Shown: positions 1-8,421, counted from the first letter of the stretch. The stretch: 45,709 bases of DNA from Sedimenticola sp. (GCA_026989135.1 JALSJZ010000145.1:1-45709), one strand, 5' to 3'. Notes: generated by a model from the letters alone, not told the origin. Translations and numbers: made by a program.

Positions 1-2210
1 ACACCGACAAACGCATCACCCAGATCAACCGTGGCCGCCGCACAGTTGTTGCTGAAGATGGCACGGAGGCCGCTTATGACCGGCTGATCATCTCCACCGG
101 CTCCAGCCCCTTTATCATCCCGATCCCCGGCGCAGAGCTGGAGGGCGTTATTGGCTTCCGCGATATTCAGGATGTGGAAGAGATGTTGGATGCCGCCAGC
201 AAATACAAAAAGGCGGTGGTGATCGGTGGTGGCCTGCTGGGGTTGGAGGCCGCTGATGGCCTGCTCAAGCAGGGCATGGATGTCACGGTGGTGCATCTGG
301 TGGAGACCCTGATGGAGCAGCAGCTGGACAGTGCCGCCGGGGCGCTGCTGAAAGACGCCCTTGAGGCACGTGGCCTGAAATTTCTGATGGAACATAAAAC
401 CGAGGCGCTGCTGGGCGACAAGCGGGTACAGCAGATCTGCTTCTCCAACGGGCTACAGATCCCTGCTGACCTGGTAGTAATGGCGGTAGGCATCCGCCCC
501 AACATCGAGCTGGCCGAATCTGCCGGTATCCACAGCGAACGCGGCATTGTAGTCAATGACACCCTACAGACCTACGACCCCCGCATCTACGCCGTGGGTG
601 AATGTGCACAGCACCGCAACATCACCTACGGGCTGGTCGCGCCGCTCTTTGAGCAGGCCAAGGTGGCGGCCAACCAGCTGGCGCAACTGGGGATCGGTTA
701 CTACAGAGGCTCCACCACCTCCACCAAACTCAAGGTCAGTGGTATCGACCTCTTCTCCGCTGGTGAATTCCAAAAGAGCGATGACACCGAAGAGCTGCTC
801 TACCAGGATCCAGGCCGGGGGGTTTACAAAAAGATCGTCCTCCGCAATGGCCGAATCGTTGGCAGCGTACTCTACGGTGATACGATAGATGGCCCCTGGT
901 ACTTCCAGCTGATGCGGGATGGAATCGACATCACCGAGATGCGCGAGAGGCTGCTCTTCGGCCAGGTCAGTGTCGGTGACTCCGGCCACAGCGCAACAGA
1001 TCATATCGCCTCCATGCCGGACGATGCCGAGGTCTGCGGCTGCAACGGGGTCTGCAAGGGCGACATCGTGAACGCCATCATCGACAAGGGGCTCTTCACC
1101 CTGGATGAGGTGAAACTGCACACCAAGGCCGCCGCCTCCTGTGGCTCCTGTGCCGGGGTGGTCGAGCAGATACTCGCCTCCACCGTGGGCGCCGACTTTG
1201 CGGTCTCTCCAGCCAAAAAACCGATCTGCAACTGCACCGAATATACCCATGATGAGGTGCGCTCAACCATTACCAAGTATGAGCTAAAGGATATTCGTGC
1301 CGTCATGGACTTTATGGAGTGGAAGACCCCCGACGGCTGCAACAAGTGTCGCCCGGCGCTCAACTACTATCTGCTCTGTGCCTGGCCGGGAGAGTATATT
1401 GATGACTCCCGCTCCCGCTTCATCAACGAACGGGTACATGCCAATATCCAGAAAGATGGCAGCTACTCCGTCATCCCCCAGATGATGGGCGGCATGACCA
1501 ATGCCGCAGAGCTGCGCGCCATTGCCGATATTGCCGACAAATACCATGTGCCGGAGATGAAGGTCACCGGCGGCCAGCGTATCGACCTGTTTGGCCTGAA
1601 AAAAGAGCAGCTGCCGGAGATCTGGGCTGATCTCAACGCAGCGGGTATGATCTCCGGCCACGCCTATGGCAAATCCCTGCGCACGGTAAAAAGCTGCATC
1701 GGCAACCGCTGGTGCCGATTTGGCACCCAGGACTCCGTCGGCATGGCGGTGGCGCTTGAGAAGCTGAGCTGGGGGAGCTGGATGCCACACAAGTTCAAGA
1801 TGGCCGTATCCGGCTGTCCCCGCAACTGCGCTGAGGCCACCATCAAGGATCTGGGCGTGGTGGGCATCGACTCAGGCTGGGAGCTGCACATCGGCGGCAA
1901 TGGCGGTGTAAAGGTGCGCGCCACGGATCTGCTCTGCAAGGTTCAAACCGGAGATGAGGTATTGGAATATGCCGCAGCCTTCATGCAGCTCTACCGCGAA
2001 GAGGCTCACTACCTGGATCGAACCGCACCCTGGATCGAACGGGTGGGGCTTACCTATATAAAACAGCGTCTGATTGAGGATAGCGAAGGCCGCAAGGCAT
2101 TGGCCGAGCGCTTTCTGCGATCCCAGAAACATGCCCAGGTCGACCCCTGGAAAGAGCGGGTCGAAGGGAAAGAGGCATACGAATTTACACCCATGATTGA
2201 GATGGTTTAG
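1..2210 (+). CDS. nirB: Nitrite reductase (NADH) large subunit, 5'-truncated by window edge
   Basis: Siroheme/[4Fe-4S] subunit of the cytoplasmic NADH-dependent nitrite reductase, which reduces nitrite to ammonium with NirD. The frame is open from position 3, so about 735 C-terminal residues are visible against roughly 840 in the family; the missing part should hold the first FAD-binding motif. In order one sees the rest of the FAD/NAD oxidoreductase domain (a GGGLLGLEAA dinucleotide motif near 226-255), a BFD-like [2Fe-2S] segment (CGCNGVC near 1036-1056 and SCGSC near 1138), a second cysteine cluster (CNC and CNKC, 1229-1351), and the siroheme/[4Fe-4S] module with C-x5-C (about 1694) and CPRNC (about 1816). 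All four cluster cysteines are present. nirD follows after 12 bp, so the two are co-transcribed. Confidence 0.96.
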   Translation, partial: TDKRITQINRGRRTVVAEDGTEAAYDRLIISTGSSPFIIPIPGAELEGVIGFRDIQDVEEMLDAASKYKKAVVIGGGLLGLEAADGLLKQGMDVTVVHLVETLMEQQLDSAAGALLKDALEARGLKFLMEHKTEALLGDKRVQQICFSNGLQIPADLVVMAVGIRPNIELAESAGIHSERGIVVNDTLQTYDPRIYAVGECAQHRNITYGLVAPLFEQAKVAANQLAQLGIGYYRGSTTSTKLKVSGIDLFSAGEFQKSDDTEELLYQDPGRGVYKKIVLRNGRIVGSVLYGDTIDGPWYFQLMRDGIDITEMRERLLFGQVSVGDSGHSATDHIASMPDDAEVCGCNGVCKGDIVNAIIDKGLFTLDEVKLHTKAAASCGSCAGVVEQILASTVGADFAVSPAKKPICNCTEYTHDEVRSTITKYELKDIRAVMDFMEWKTPDGCNKCRPALNYYLLCAWPGEYIDDSRSRFINERVHANIQKDGSYSVIPQMMGGMTNAAELRAIADIADKYHVPEMKVTGGQRIDLFGLKKEQLPEIWADLNAAGMISGHAYGKSLRTVKSCIGNRWCRFGTQDSVGMAVALEKLSWGSWMPHKFKMAVSGCPRNCAEATIKDLGVVGIDSGWELHIGGNGGVKVRATDLLCKVQTGDEVLEYAAAFMQLYREEAHYLDRTAPWIERVGLTYIKQRLIEDSEGRKALAERFLRSQKHAQVDPWKERVEGKEAYEFTPMIEMV

Positions 2211-2222
2211 GGAGATTACAAA

Positions 2223-2531
2223 ATGTCTGACTGGATTGAGATAGGCCACATTGAGGATATCCCCCGCCTTGGCTCTCGCGTAGTAAAAACCAAAGAGGGT
2301 GATATCGCCATCTTCCGCACCGGGCAGGACAAGATCCACGCCCTGCTGGACAAATGCCCCCACAAAGGCGGCCCGCTGTCACAGGGGATAGTGCACGGTG
2401 ACCAGGTAACCTGTCCGCTGCACGACTGGAAGATTCAACTGGCCAGCGGTGAGGCGCTTGCCCCGGATGAGGGGTGCACCCGCAGCTACCGGGTACGGGT
2501 CAAAGAGGGCACGATCTTTCTTATGGTGTAA
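2223..2531 (+). CDS. nirD: Nitrite reductase (NADH) small subunit, Rieske-type
   Basis: Small partner of NirB, 102 aa, a single Rieske-like fold. The ATG has GGAG 9 bp upstream and lies 12 bp after the nirB stop. The complete Rieske ligand set is present: CPH at the start of the motif and CPLH about 17 residues later. In E. coli NirD these ligands are lost, so this protein probably does bind a [2Fe-2S] cluster and may pass electrons to NirB. Family assignment is firm from sequence and context; cluster binding is inferred from the residues. Confidence 0.93.
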   Translation: MSDWIEIGHIEDIPRLGSRVVKTKEGDIAIFRTGQDKIHALLDKCPHKGGPLSQGIVHGDQVTCPLHDWKIQLASGEALAPDEGCTRSYRVRVKEGTIFLMV

Positions 2532-2692
2532 ATGAGCTGTATCCAACACCCGGAATCTATCCTAGATTTAGAGCATAAGGTACGCATTAATATTGCGATA
2601 CTACCTGAGGTATTTGCAAAACTTCTGTTATCTGATTGTGTCGGTCACTGAACCCATGGCGTGGCAGATACGGCAAAGAGGGATAGAGAGCC

Positions 2693-4390
2693 ATGCCTGG
2701 ACTTGACAGCTTTACCCACGAACCCCGCATCGCCTACTTCTCCATGGAGATCGCGCTGCAAAATGATATTCCCACTTACAGCGGCGGGCTGGGGGTGCTG
2801 GCAGGTGACACCATGCGTTCCGCCACCGATCTTGAACTGCCGGTGGTGGCAGTCACCCTGGTCAGCCGGGCGGGCTATTTTCGCCAGAAGATTGATGCCG
2901 AGGGGCGACAACAAGAGGAACCCATGCAGTGGCAGCCCGCAGATCACGCCGTGCCACTCAACGCCAAGATTGCGGTTACCATAGAGCACCGCACCGTCTG
3001 GATCAGCGCCTGGCTCTACACCCTTGAAGGGCACATGAACGGGCGGCAGCCGATCATTCTGCTCGATACCGACGTGGCGGAAAACAGCGCTGAAGACCGG
3101 CAGATCACCGCTGCACTCTATGGTGGCGACAGCACCTATCGGCTCAAGCAGGAGATCGTACTGGGCATCGGCGGCGTACGCCTGCTGCAGGCAGTCGGGT
3201 TCAATATTCGCCAGTACCACATGAATGAAGGCCACTCCGCCCTGCTGGGGCTGGAGCTGCTACGACGCTTCATGTACCCCAACGAGGATCTGCGGCCTGG
3301 CGAATCCCCTTACAATATTCCACGGGTGCGGGAGCTCTGCTGCTTCACCACACATACGCCGGTAGAGGCGGGGCACGACCGTTTTTCGTATGATCTGGTC
3401 TATCGAATACTGGACGACTTTGTCGATATTGCCACGCTGAAACAGCTTGCGGGAGAGGAGTCACTCAACATGACCTGCCTGGCCCTGAACCTGAGTGAGC
3501 ATGTGAACGGCGTTGCCAAACGCCATGCTGAAATATCACGCAAGATGTTTCCCGGTTACCGGGTCAAGGCCGTCACCAATGGCGTGCATCCGTACACCTG
3601 GACCAGCCCGGGCTTTGCCGAACTCTATGACCAACAGCTGCCCGGCTGGTGTCACGAACCGGAACTGCTGGTACGCGCCGACTGCTGCATCCGCGACGAA
3701 GCGATTCTGCAGGCACACCAACGCGCAAAAATCACCCTGATGGAGAAGATCAAGGCGCTGACCGGCGCAACCTTTGACCCACAGCTTCCCACCCTGGGAT
3801 TCGCCCGTCGCATGACCAGCTACAAGCGCCCTGACCTCCTCTTCTCTGATATTGAGCGGCTGAAAGGCATCGCTCACGATCAACCCTTTCAAATCGTACT
3901 GGCCGGCAAGGCGCACCCGCAAGACGAAGGGGGGAAACAGCTCATAGAGAAGCTCCACCGCCATATCCGTGAACTGGATGGCATAATCAATATGGTCTTC
4001 CTGCCCGGTTATGACATGGATATCGCCCGTATCATGGTGGCCGGGGTGGATATCTGGTTGAACACCCCACTGCGTCCGATGGAGGCATCAGGCACCAGTG
4101 GCATGAAGGCCGCATTCAACGGGGTGCCCAATCTGAGCGTACTCGACGGCTGGTGGATTGAGGGCTGCATCGAAGGCGTGACCGGCTGGGCAGTGGGTGA
4201 CAATACAGAATCGGCCAATGGCAATGACGCCTGTGCGCTGTACGACAAGCTGGAGCAGGTGGTACTGCCGCTCTATCAGGATCAGGCAGGCTGGGTCAAA
4301 GTGATGAAGGGAGCCATCTGCAAAAATGCATCATTCTTCAACAGCCATCGCATGATGCGCCGCTATACCACAGAGGCCTATATCCGCTGA
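2693..4390 (+). CDS. glgP: Alpha-glucan (glycogen/maltodextrin-type) phosphorylase, GT35
   Basis: 565-aa cytoplasmic enzyme releasing glucose-1-phosphate from storage glucans. It belongs to the shorter alpha-glucan phosphorylase subfamily that lacks the extra insertions of E. coli GlgP/MalP. Visible landmarks are the N-terminal SGGLGVLAGD loop, HMNEGHSA, PVEAGHDRF, the ARRMTSYKRP phosphate/sugar-binding segment, and the pyridoxal-phosphate motif SGTSGMKAAFNG, whose lysine is the expected Schiff-base residue. The protein looks complete. The stop codon (4388-4390) lies inside the left arm of an inverted repeat that surrounds two palindromic mobile elements, so the element pair sits directly in its 3' end. 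It has no functional link to nirBD upstream, from which it is separated by 161 bp. Confidence 0.92.
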   Translation: MPGLDSFTHEPRIAYFSMEIALQNDIPTYSGGLGVLAGDTMRSATDLELPVVAVTLVSRAGYFRQKIDAEGRQQEEPMQWQPADHAVPLNAKIAVTIEHRTVWISAWLYTLEGHMNGRQPIILLDTDVAENSAEDRQITAALYGGDSTYRLKQEIVLGIGGVRLLQAVGFNIRQYHMNEGHSALLGLELLRRFMYPNEDLRPGESPYNIPRVRELCCFTTHTPVEAGHDRFSYDLVYRILDDFVDIATLKQLAGEESLNMTCLALNLSEHVNGVAKRHAEISRKMFPGYRVKAVTNGVHPYTWTSPGFAELYDQQLPGWCHEPELLVRADCCIRDEAILQAHQRAKITLMEKIKALTGATFDPQLPTLGFARRMTSYKRPDLLFSDIERLKGIAHDQPFQIVLAGKAHPQDEGGKQLIEKLHRHIRELDGIINMVFLPGYDMDIARIMVAGVDIWLNTPLRPMEASGTSGMKAAFNGVPNLSVLDGWWIEGCIEGVTGWAVGDNTESANGNDACALYDKLEQVVLPLYQDQAGWVKVMKGAICKNASFFNSHRMMRRYTTEAYIR

Positions 4391-4403
4391 CATCTCCACC
4401 CTA

Positions 4404-4564
4404 GGAGGCTGTCCGAGAATAGGAATCATGGTGAGGGGAAGCTGGTTTGAGTCAGGTTTTTTCATTATTTGAGGCGAATATTGGGCATATTTAACGAAAA
4501 TAATGGAGAAATCTGGCCAAATCCAGCTTTTTCTCACTGTGGTTTCTATTCTCGGACAGCCTCC
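4404..4564. mobile_element. Palindromic MITE-like element, copy 1
   Basis: 161-bp non-coding element bounded by perfect 19-bp inverted repeats, GGAGGCTGTCCGAGAATAG at 4404-4422 and its complement at 4546-4564. The whole interior is also an imperfect inverted repeat: about 48 bp on each side pair around an unpaired centre (4471-4497), so either strand can fold into one long hairpin. No transposase is encoded; short reading frames on the minus strand are by-products of the repeat. It is immediately followed by a second copy after a 2-bp TG spacer. The small size, inverted ends and flanking TA suggest a miniature element mobilised in trans, possibly by an IS630/Tc1-like transposase; that family link is inference. 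Confidence 0.82.
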
Positions 4565-4566
4565 TG

Positions 4567-4726
4567 GGAGGCTGTCCGAGAATAGAAGCCGTAGCGAGGG
4601 GAAGCCATTTTGAGTCAGATTTTCCGATTAAATGAGGCGAATATTGGGCATATTTAACGAATTTAATCGGGAAATCTGGCCAAAATAGCTTTTCCGCAGT
4701 AGGCTGTCTATTCTCGGACAGCCTCC
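4567..4726. mobile_element. Palindromic MITE-like element, copy 2
   Basis: 160-bp second copy, head-to-tail with copy 1. It has the same 19-bp terminal inverted repeats (4567-4585 and 4708-4726) and an identical 27-nt centre (4634-4660). The stem interior differs from copy 1 at several positions, but many differences occur as matched pairs on both arms, so pairing is preserved. It is followed by TA, matching the TA before copy 1. Confidence 0.82.
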
Positions 4727-4797
4727 TAGAGATGTCAGCGGCCCGCATGACAGGCGAGATGGATCGAAAAGCTCAGGCTGCCGGAATAGTGTAAAAA

Positions 4798-6195
4798 TCA
4801 CCAAACAAAGAACATCAGCACCCAGGAGAGCACAACGACACCTGTGCCTGCCATGATGACACACCAGGCACCCCATCGCCGCCAGGCAGGGACTCCTTCA
4901 AGAGCTGCCAGCATGCGCCAGATAAGCTGCCCACTCCAGAGCAGAGCCACAATCAACAGGGCGATGCGCAGATCCGCCACCCATCCAAGCTCAAGCCGCT
5001 CTGCCTTGAGCATACCCACTGTCAGCGCAGAGAGCCCCAGGAAGACGCTGATTCCGGCCAACGGCGTCAGGCCATAGGCGAGTCGCCACGGCAGCCCCCG
5101 GTATCCGAGCAGCCCGCCTGCCAGCCGCAGAGCCAGCAGGATACTCCCTCCGATCAGCAGGGTGGTGATACCGATATAAAGCAGAATGGTAACGCCATCC
5201 AGCCAGCTGAAAAGGTCATTGGTCTCTGGGTAATGCGTCAACACCCACCAGGGGGCATTGGCTTGCAGCGGCCAGAAGATATCAAGGTCGATCAACCATT
5301 CAGCCATCCCCTGTTTGAGCGCAACAAACCAGGGTGAAGCCGACCACTGAAAGGAACCAGTGGCGAGCCCCAATATACCGAATACCAGCAGCAGCACCTC
5401 CCACCGTGAGACATCCTCCTCCTGCAGCGAGAGAATCTCCCGGTTTGGAGAGCGGGCGGTCAGGGCTACGGCATCACGGTGGCCACTGCAACGTCCACAC
5501 ATGTGACAGGCGCTATTGCCGGTCATGGTACGGATATTGATCAGCGGTGCACAATCAACCGCCGGGGTGCGGGGCGGAGCCTGCTCCCACTTCTCCCTGT
5601 CTACCTGAAAGTGGATCGGAGCGAGGCGTGACAGCAGCGCAAACACGCCATTGGCCGGGCACAGATGTCGGCACCAAACCCGCTTGCCCTTGCCATAGAG
5701 AAAGCCGACCAGCATGGCCACAACCGTGGAACCACCCAAAATCAGAAGCGCCGCCTTGGGGTATTCATAGACACTGATCAACTGACCATAAAGTGTGACC
5801 AGCACAAAGGCGACAAAGGGCCATCCCTCCCACTGCATCCATGTCGGTATAGCACCCCCCCGGCCATGACGGCTGGCCCACTCTGACAGCGCACCTTCCG
5901 GGCAGAAGACCCCGCACCAGACGCGCCCCAACAGCATCATGCTGATCATTACAAACGGCCACCAGATCCCCCAGAAGATAAACTGGGCAAACAGAACCAG
6001 ATTTTCATAGAGGTGGACGTACTCCAGCGGCAGCGGCAAAAATGCCGGCCAGATGAGCAGCACCAGAAAAAAAACCACGACAACCCACTGGGTAGTCTGA
6101 ATGGCGCGCCGGTTGCGCTGCATCCACTCTCCCAGTGCGGCCAGTCGCGGGCTGGTTTTCGGCGCAAGCACCGTCTCTGCTGTCAGTTCATTCAT
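4798..6195 (-). CDS. ftrD: Membrane polyferredoxin of P19/Ftr-type iron uptake (FtrD/NapH-like)
   Basis: 465-aa polytopic inner-membrane protein with many hydrophobic segments. It carries two CxxxCP motifs (CGVFCPEG and CRHLCPANG) and a cysteine-rich CHMCGRC segment, as in NapH/CcoG-type 4Fe-4S membrane ferredoxins. It is the third gene of a minus-strand operon after a P19 protein and a porin. In the Bordetella FtrABCD system FtrD is such a polyferredoxin, thought to move electrons across the membrane during iron uptake, so the same role is inferred here. The permease (FtrC/Ftr1) and cupredoxin (FtrB) of that system are not in the window. A NapH-like role in nitrate reduction is less likely because no nap genes are adjacent. 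The symbol is given by analogy. Confidence 0.72.
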   Translation of the reverse strand: MNELTAETVLAPKTSPRLAALGEWMQRNRRAIQTTQWVVVVFFLVLLIWPAFLPLPLEYVHLYENLVLFAQFIFWGIWWPFVMISMMLLGRVWCGVFCPEGALSEWASRHGRGGAIPTWMQWEGWPFVAFVLVTLYGQLISVYEYPKAALLILGGSTVVAMLVGFLYGKGKRVWCRHLCPANGVFALLSRLAPIHFQVDREKWEQAPPRTPAVDCAPLINIRTMTGNSACHMCGRCSGHRDAVALTARSPNREILSLQEEDVSRWEVLLLVFGILGLATGSFQWSASPWFVALKQGMAEWLIDLDIFWPLQANAPWWVLTHYPETNDLFSWLDGVTILLYIGITTLLIGGSILLALRLAGGLLGYRGLPWRLAYGLTPLAGISVFLGLSALTVGMLKAERLELGWVADLRIALLIVALLWSGQLIWRMLAALEGVPAWRRWGAWCVIMAGTGVVVLSWVLMFFVW

Positions 6196-6220
6196 CTGTT
6201 ACTCCCGTTCTCTTCCAGCA

Positions 6221-7666
6221 TTAGAAATTCCACTGGGTTCGCAGACCAAAGGCGGTTATGCCTGAGGCAGAACGATTACCACCCGGATTGCGTATATGCT
6301 GGAGGTTGGGTGACAACTCGAACTGGCTGTTGAGCCGGTAGCGGTAATAGAGCTCTGCCACCTGCTCATCACCATCAGCACGATAGCCGTAGTCGGGGAT
6401 GCCATCCGCATCGGCATCGACACTGAGTGAGGCACGCTGAAACTCATCCGAGGTGTTCAACCAGCCGAGCGCGATACCCAGGGCATCAGCCCCCCTTCCC
6501 CAATAGCTGCCGCCAAACTCGGCTCCAAAGGTTACTGCCTGATCGAAGGCCGCACCACCCTCTGCCTGAAATCCATAGCGCAAGAACAGTGTCGTGTAGT
6601 CATCAACCTGCTGGTCGAAACTGATGCCCACGCCACTATGAACACCTACAGTGCCATCAAAATTATTTCCGCGACCATTACGCCAGCCATACAGGCGGTA
6701 GTTACCGGCCAACCCGCCAAAGAACCGCTGCCCGGTTTCGGCCTGGATGATTATAAACGGTGAGTCAAAGGAGTCGGAGAAGCTTGCCCCCTCTCCTGTA
6801 CCAAACAGGCCCAGCGAGATGCCATAGCTAACCGGTCTGTAAAAATCGTTGATGTAGGCGAATCGCAGCCCCGGCGAGTAGCCAAACTCATCCACACCCA
6901 CGTCGCCCTCCACATCCAGCAACGGATTATTCACGAAGGACTGGTTTACGAAACCACGGGTCTCATCATCAGCAATAGCATTCTGGTCGAAGAAGATGAA
7001 GGGATCTATCTTGCCCACGTTGAATTCGATATGTCGACGTGAGCGATCCGGGTTCCCGCCCAGTGGCAGAGGTATATCCAGCTGGTACCAGGCCTCGGCC
7101 AGCAGCACAGTGCTGTCTGATGTCTCAGAGCCAGGGCGCTGAAAGCTGGTTGAGTTGAGTGATGAGAAGGCTCCGCCGGGGTTCTCCAGCCCCAGCCCCT
7201 GACCCATGCGAAAGTGGGCAAACAGAAAGCCTTCGGCATTGCCCAGGCTGCCTGCTGGCAGACTGACCGTGGCATCGGCGCGGTAATTGAGTTCGGCATC
7301 TCTATCATCCGCACCAGCTGTGTCAGTGCGCGTTTGTGCCATCATGGTGAATCCCACATCGGTACGGATGCCCTCCAGCGAATCTATGGTTCTGGCTGCC
7401 TGGCGATAGCTGTTGACCTGTGACTCCACCGCCTTGAGGCGCGCCGCAATCTGAGGCTCCTCAGCACTAACATAGGGTGCCTCCAGAGAGTGTTGCAGCG
7501 CTGCATTCTCAGCCTCAAGCTGTTCGATACGTTTCTCCATGGCTTCCAGCCGCTGCAGAATCCTGGCATTCAGGGTCTCCTCCGCCAGGGCAGTGGGAGC
7601 CACCATCCCCAGTGCCAGAGTGGTCAGAATAGAGGCACTCAACCATTTTCGTTCAGACATGCTCAT
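6221..7666 (-). CDS. Outer-membrane porin, OprB-like, with N-terminal coiled coil
   Basis: 481 aa. A signal peptide ends near ALAEE (about residue 29), followed by a heptad-rich helix (about residues 35-60, LEAMEKRIEQLEAEN) and a long beta-barrel region ending in the terminal phenylalanine typical of porins (TQWNF). The barrel has OprB-family features such as YRLYGWRNG, HSGVGISFDQQ and GGSYWGRGADALGIALGWLN. It lies 2 bp from the end of the P19 gene and 25 bp before ftrD, so it belongs to the Fur-controlled operon. A role in letting iron or an iron ligand into the periplasm is inferred from context; OprB proteins are best known as sugar porins. An alternative start six bases downstream is possible. 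Confidence 0.75.
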   Translation of the reverse strand: MSMSERKWLSASILTTLALGMVAPTALAEETLNARILQRLEAMEKRIEQLEAENAALQHSLEAPYVSAEEPQIAARLKAVESQVNSYRQAARTIDSLEGIRTDVGFTMMAQTRTDTAGADDRDAELNYRADATVSLPAGSLGNAEGFLFAHFRMGQGLGLENPGGAFSSLNSTSFQRPGSETSDSTVLLAEAWYQLDIPLPLGGNPDRSRRHIEFNVGKIDPFIFFDQNAIADDETRGFVNQSFVNNPLLDVEGDVGVDEFGYSPGLRFAYINDFYRPVSYGISLGLFGTGEGASFSDSFDSPFIIIQAETGQRFFGGLAGNYRLYGWRNGRGNNFDGTVGVHSGVGISFDQQVDDYTTLFLRYGFQAEGGAAFDQAVTFGAEFGGSYWGRGADALGIALGWLNTSDEFQRASLSVDADADGIPDYGYRADGDEQVAELYYRYRLNSQFELSPNLQHIRNPGGNRSASGITAFGLRTQWNF

Positions 7667-7668
7667 AC

Positions 7669-8235
7669 TTAATATCCACCACGCTTGCCGATGCCGGCGT
7701 AGATAAAGTCAAACTCCACAGTAAAAGGCTTGAACCAGGGGCGTACCCCGGTAAGGCGGTCGGTATGACGCCCAAAGTGCTTACCCGCCGGGTTCTCCGG
7801 GGAGGATGGCGGATAGATGGTGTATTTGACCTGGTACCTGCCCGGCCCCATGAGCTTGATGTTGTCGCCATAGTGCGGGCCATCATTGGCTATCATGGGC
7901 ATGAAGTCGCCGCTTATCGTCTGACCGGAGTCCTTTTTGCTGACCTCATATTTGACGTGAAGATAGGGAATCCACTCACCTTCACTAAAACCGTTAGCGT
8001 TTATATCCAGGGCACGGATATCGGCCTCGATATGTATATCTGATTTTTCCGCCGCCCGCATCATGCCTCCTGGCTCCATGCGTATCGGCTGCAAGTAGAC
8101 CGCTGCAATCTCCATCCCGTAGCGCTGTTCAGGCACCCCGATAGAGTATTCCACAGCCATTGTGACCCCTGTGGTCAAGAGTAACCCCAGGCCAGCAACA
8201 AAGGAGATAAGAGGCTGTTTCTTAGGCTTTTGCAT
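7669..8235 (-). CDS. ftrA: Periplasmic P19/FtrA-type iron-binding protein
   Basis: 188 aa. The start is placed at the ATG at 8235, which has GGAGA 5-7 bp upstream and opens a clean signal peptide (about residues 1-27, ending VTMA). A longer frame from 8265 would bury it. The mature part matches the P19/Tpd iron-transport family (pfam Iron_transport): methionine- and histidine-bearing motifs include IRMEPGGMM, IHIEADIRA, a WIPYLHVKYE strand, a FMPMIANDGPHYG segment and HFGRHTDR. P19 proteins bind Cu and Fe in the periplasm and work with an Ftr1 permease. First gene of the operon with the porin and FtrD-like gene; a Fur box lies in its promoter. Confidence 0.88.
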   Translation of the reverse strand: MQKPKKQPLISFVAGLGLLLTTGVTMAVEYSIGVPEQRYGMEIAAVYLQPIRMEPGGMMRAAEKSDIHIEADIRALDINANGFSEGEWIPYLHVKYEVSKKDSGQTISGDFMPMIANDGPHYGDNIKLMGPGRYQVKYTIYPPSSPENPAGKHFGRHTDRLTGVRPWFKPFTVEFDFIYAGIGKRGGY

Positions 8236-8392
8236 TAAATTCTCCAAAAGTGTAATGAGACGCATTCGCGTTATTGATGGAAATTTTTTAGGCTGAAAAC
8301 CACTTTGCTAGAGGAGCTCTTCCAAGACAATCTGTCTCTGTAAGAGGGTGTGCTATCGTGCAGTAGACAGGTTACAGCCTAAATCGACGCAA

Positions 8393-8421
8393 ACGATAAT
8401 GATTATCATTTGTGTTGTCAA
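8393..8421 (-). promoter_or_regulatory. Sigma70-type promoter of the P19 operon
   Basis: On the minus strand there is a perfect TTGACA (8421-8416), a 17-bp spacer and TATCGT (8398-8393), about 150 bp before the P19 start codon. The Fur box overlaps the spacer and -10, the expected position for repression. Confidence 0.7.
8395..8413. promoter_or_regulatory. Fur box
   Basis: GATAATGATTATCATTTGT matches 15 of 19 positions of the classical Fur consensus and overlaps the operon promoter. It supports iron-responsive repression of the P19-porin-polyferredoxin operon. Confidence 0.85.

Larger units (their letters stand above)
4384..4741. repeat. 13-bp inverted repeat flanking the MITE pair (split hairpin)
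   Basis: CCGCTGACATCTC at 4384-4396 is the exact reverse complement of 4729-4741. Removing both elements and one copy of the flanking TA would leave a 13-bp stem with a 7-nt loop directly at the glgP stop codon, which looks like the original transcript-end hairpin. The elements would then have inserted in its loop. The repeat is seen; the ancestral state is inferred. Confidence 0.75.

Noticed and set aside
564-1250. Minus-strand ORF of 228 codons inside nirB
   Set aside because: Shadow of nirB coding sequence in GC-rich DNA.
2532-2651. Short ORF of about 40 codons directly after nirD
   Set aside because: No ribosome site of its own, no recognisable motif, and too short to separate from chance.
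4331-4876. Several minus-strand ORFs of 68-85 codons across the palindromic elements
   Set aside because: They are translations of the inverted repeats and of flanking gene ends; the similar peptides only reflect the repeated DNA.
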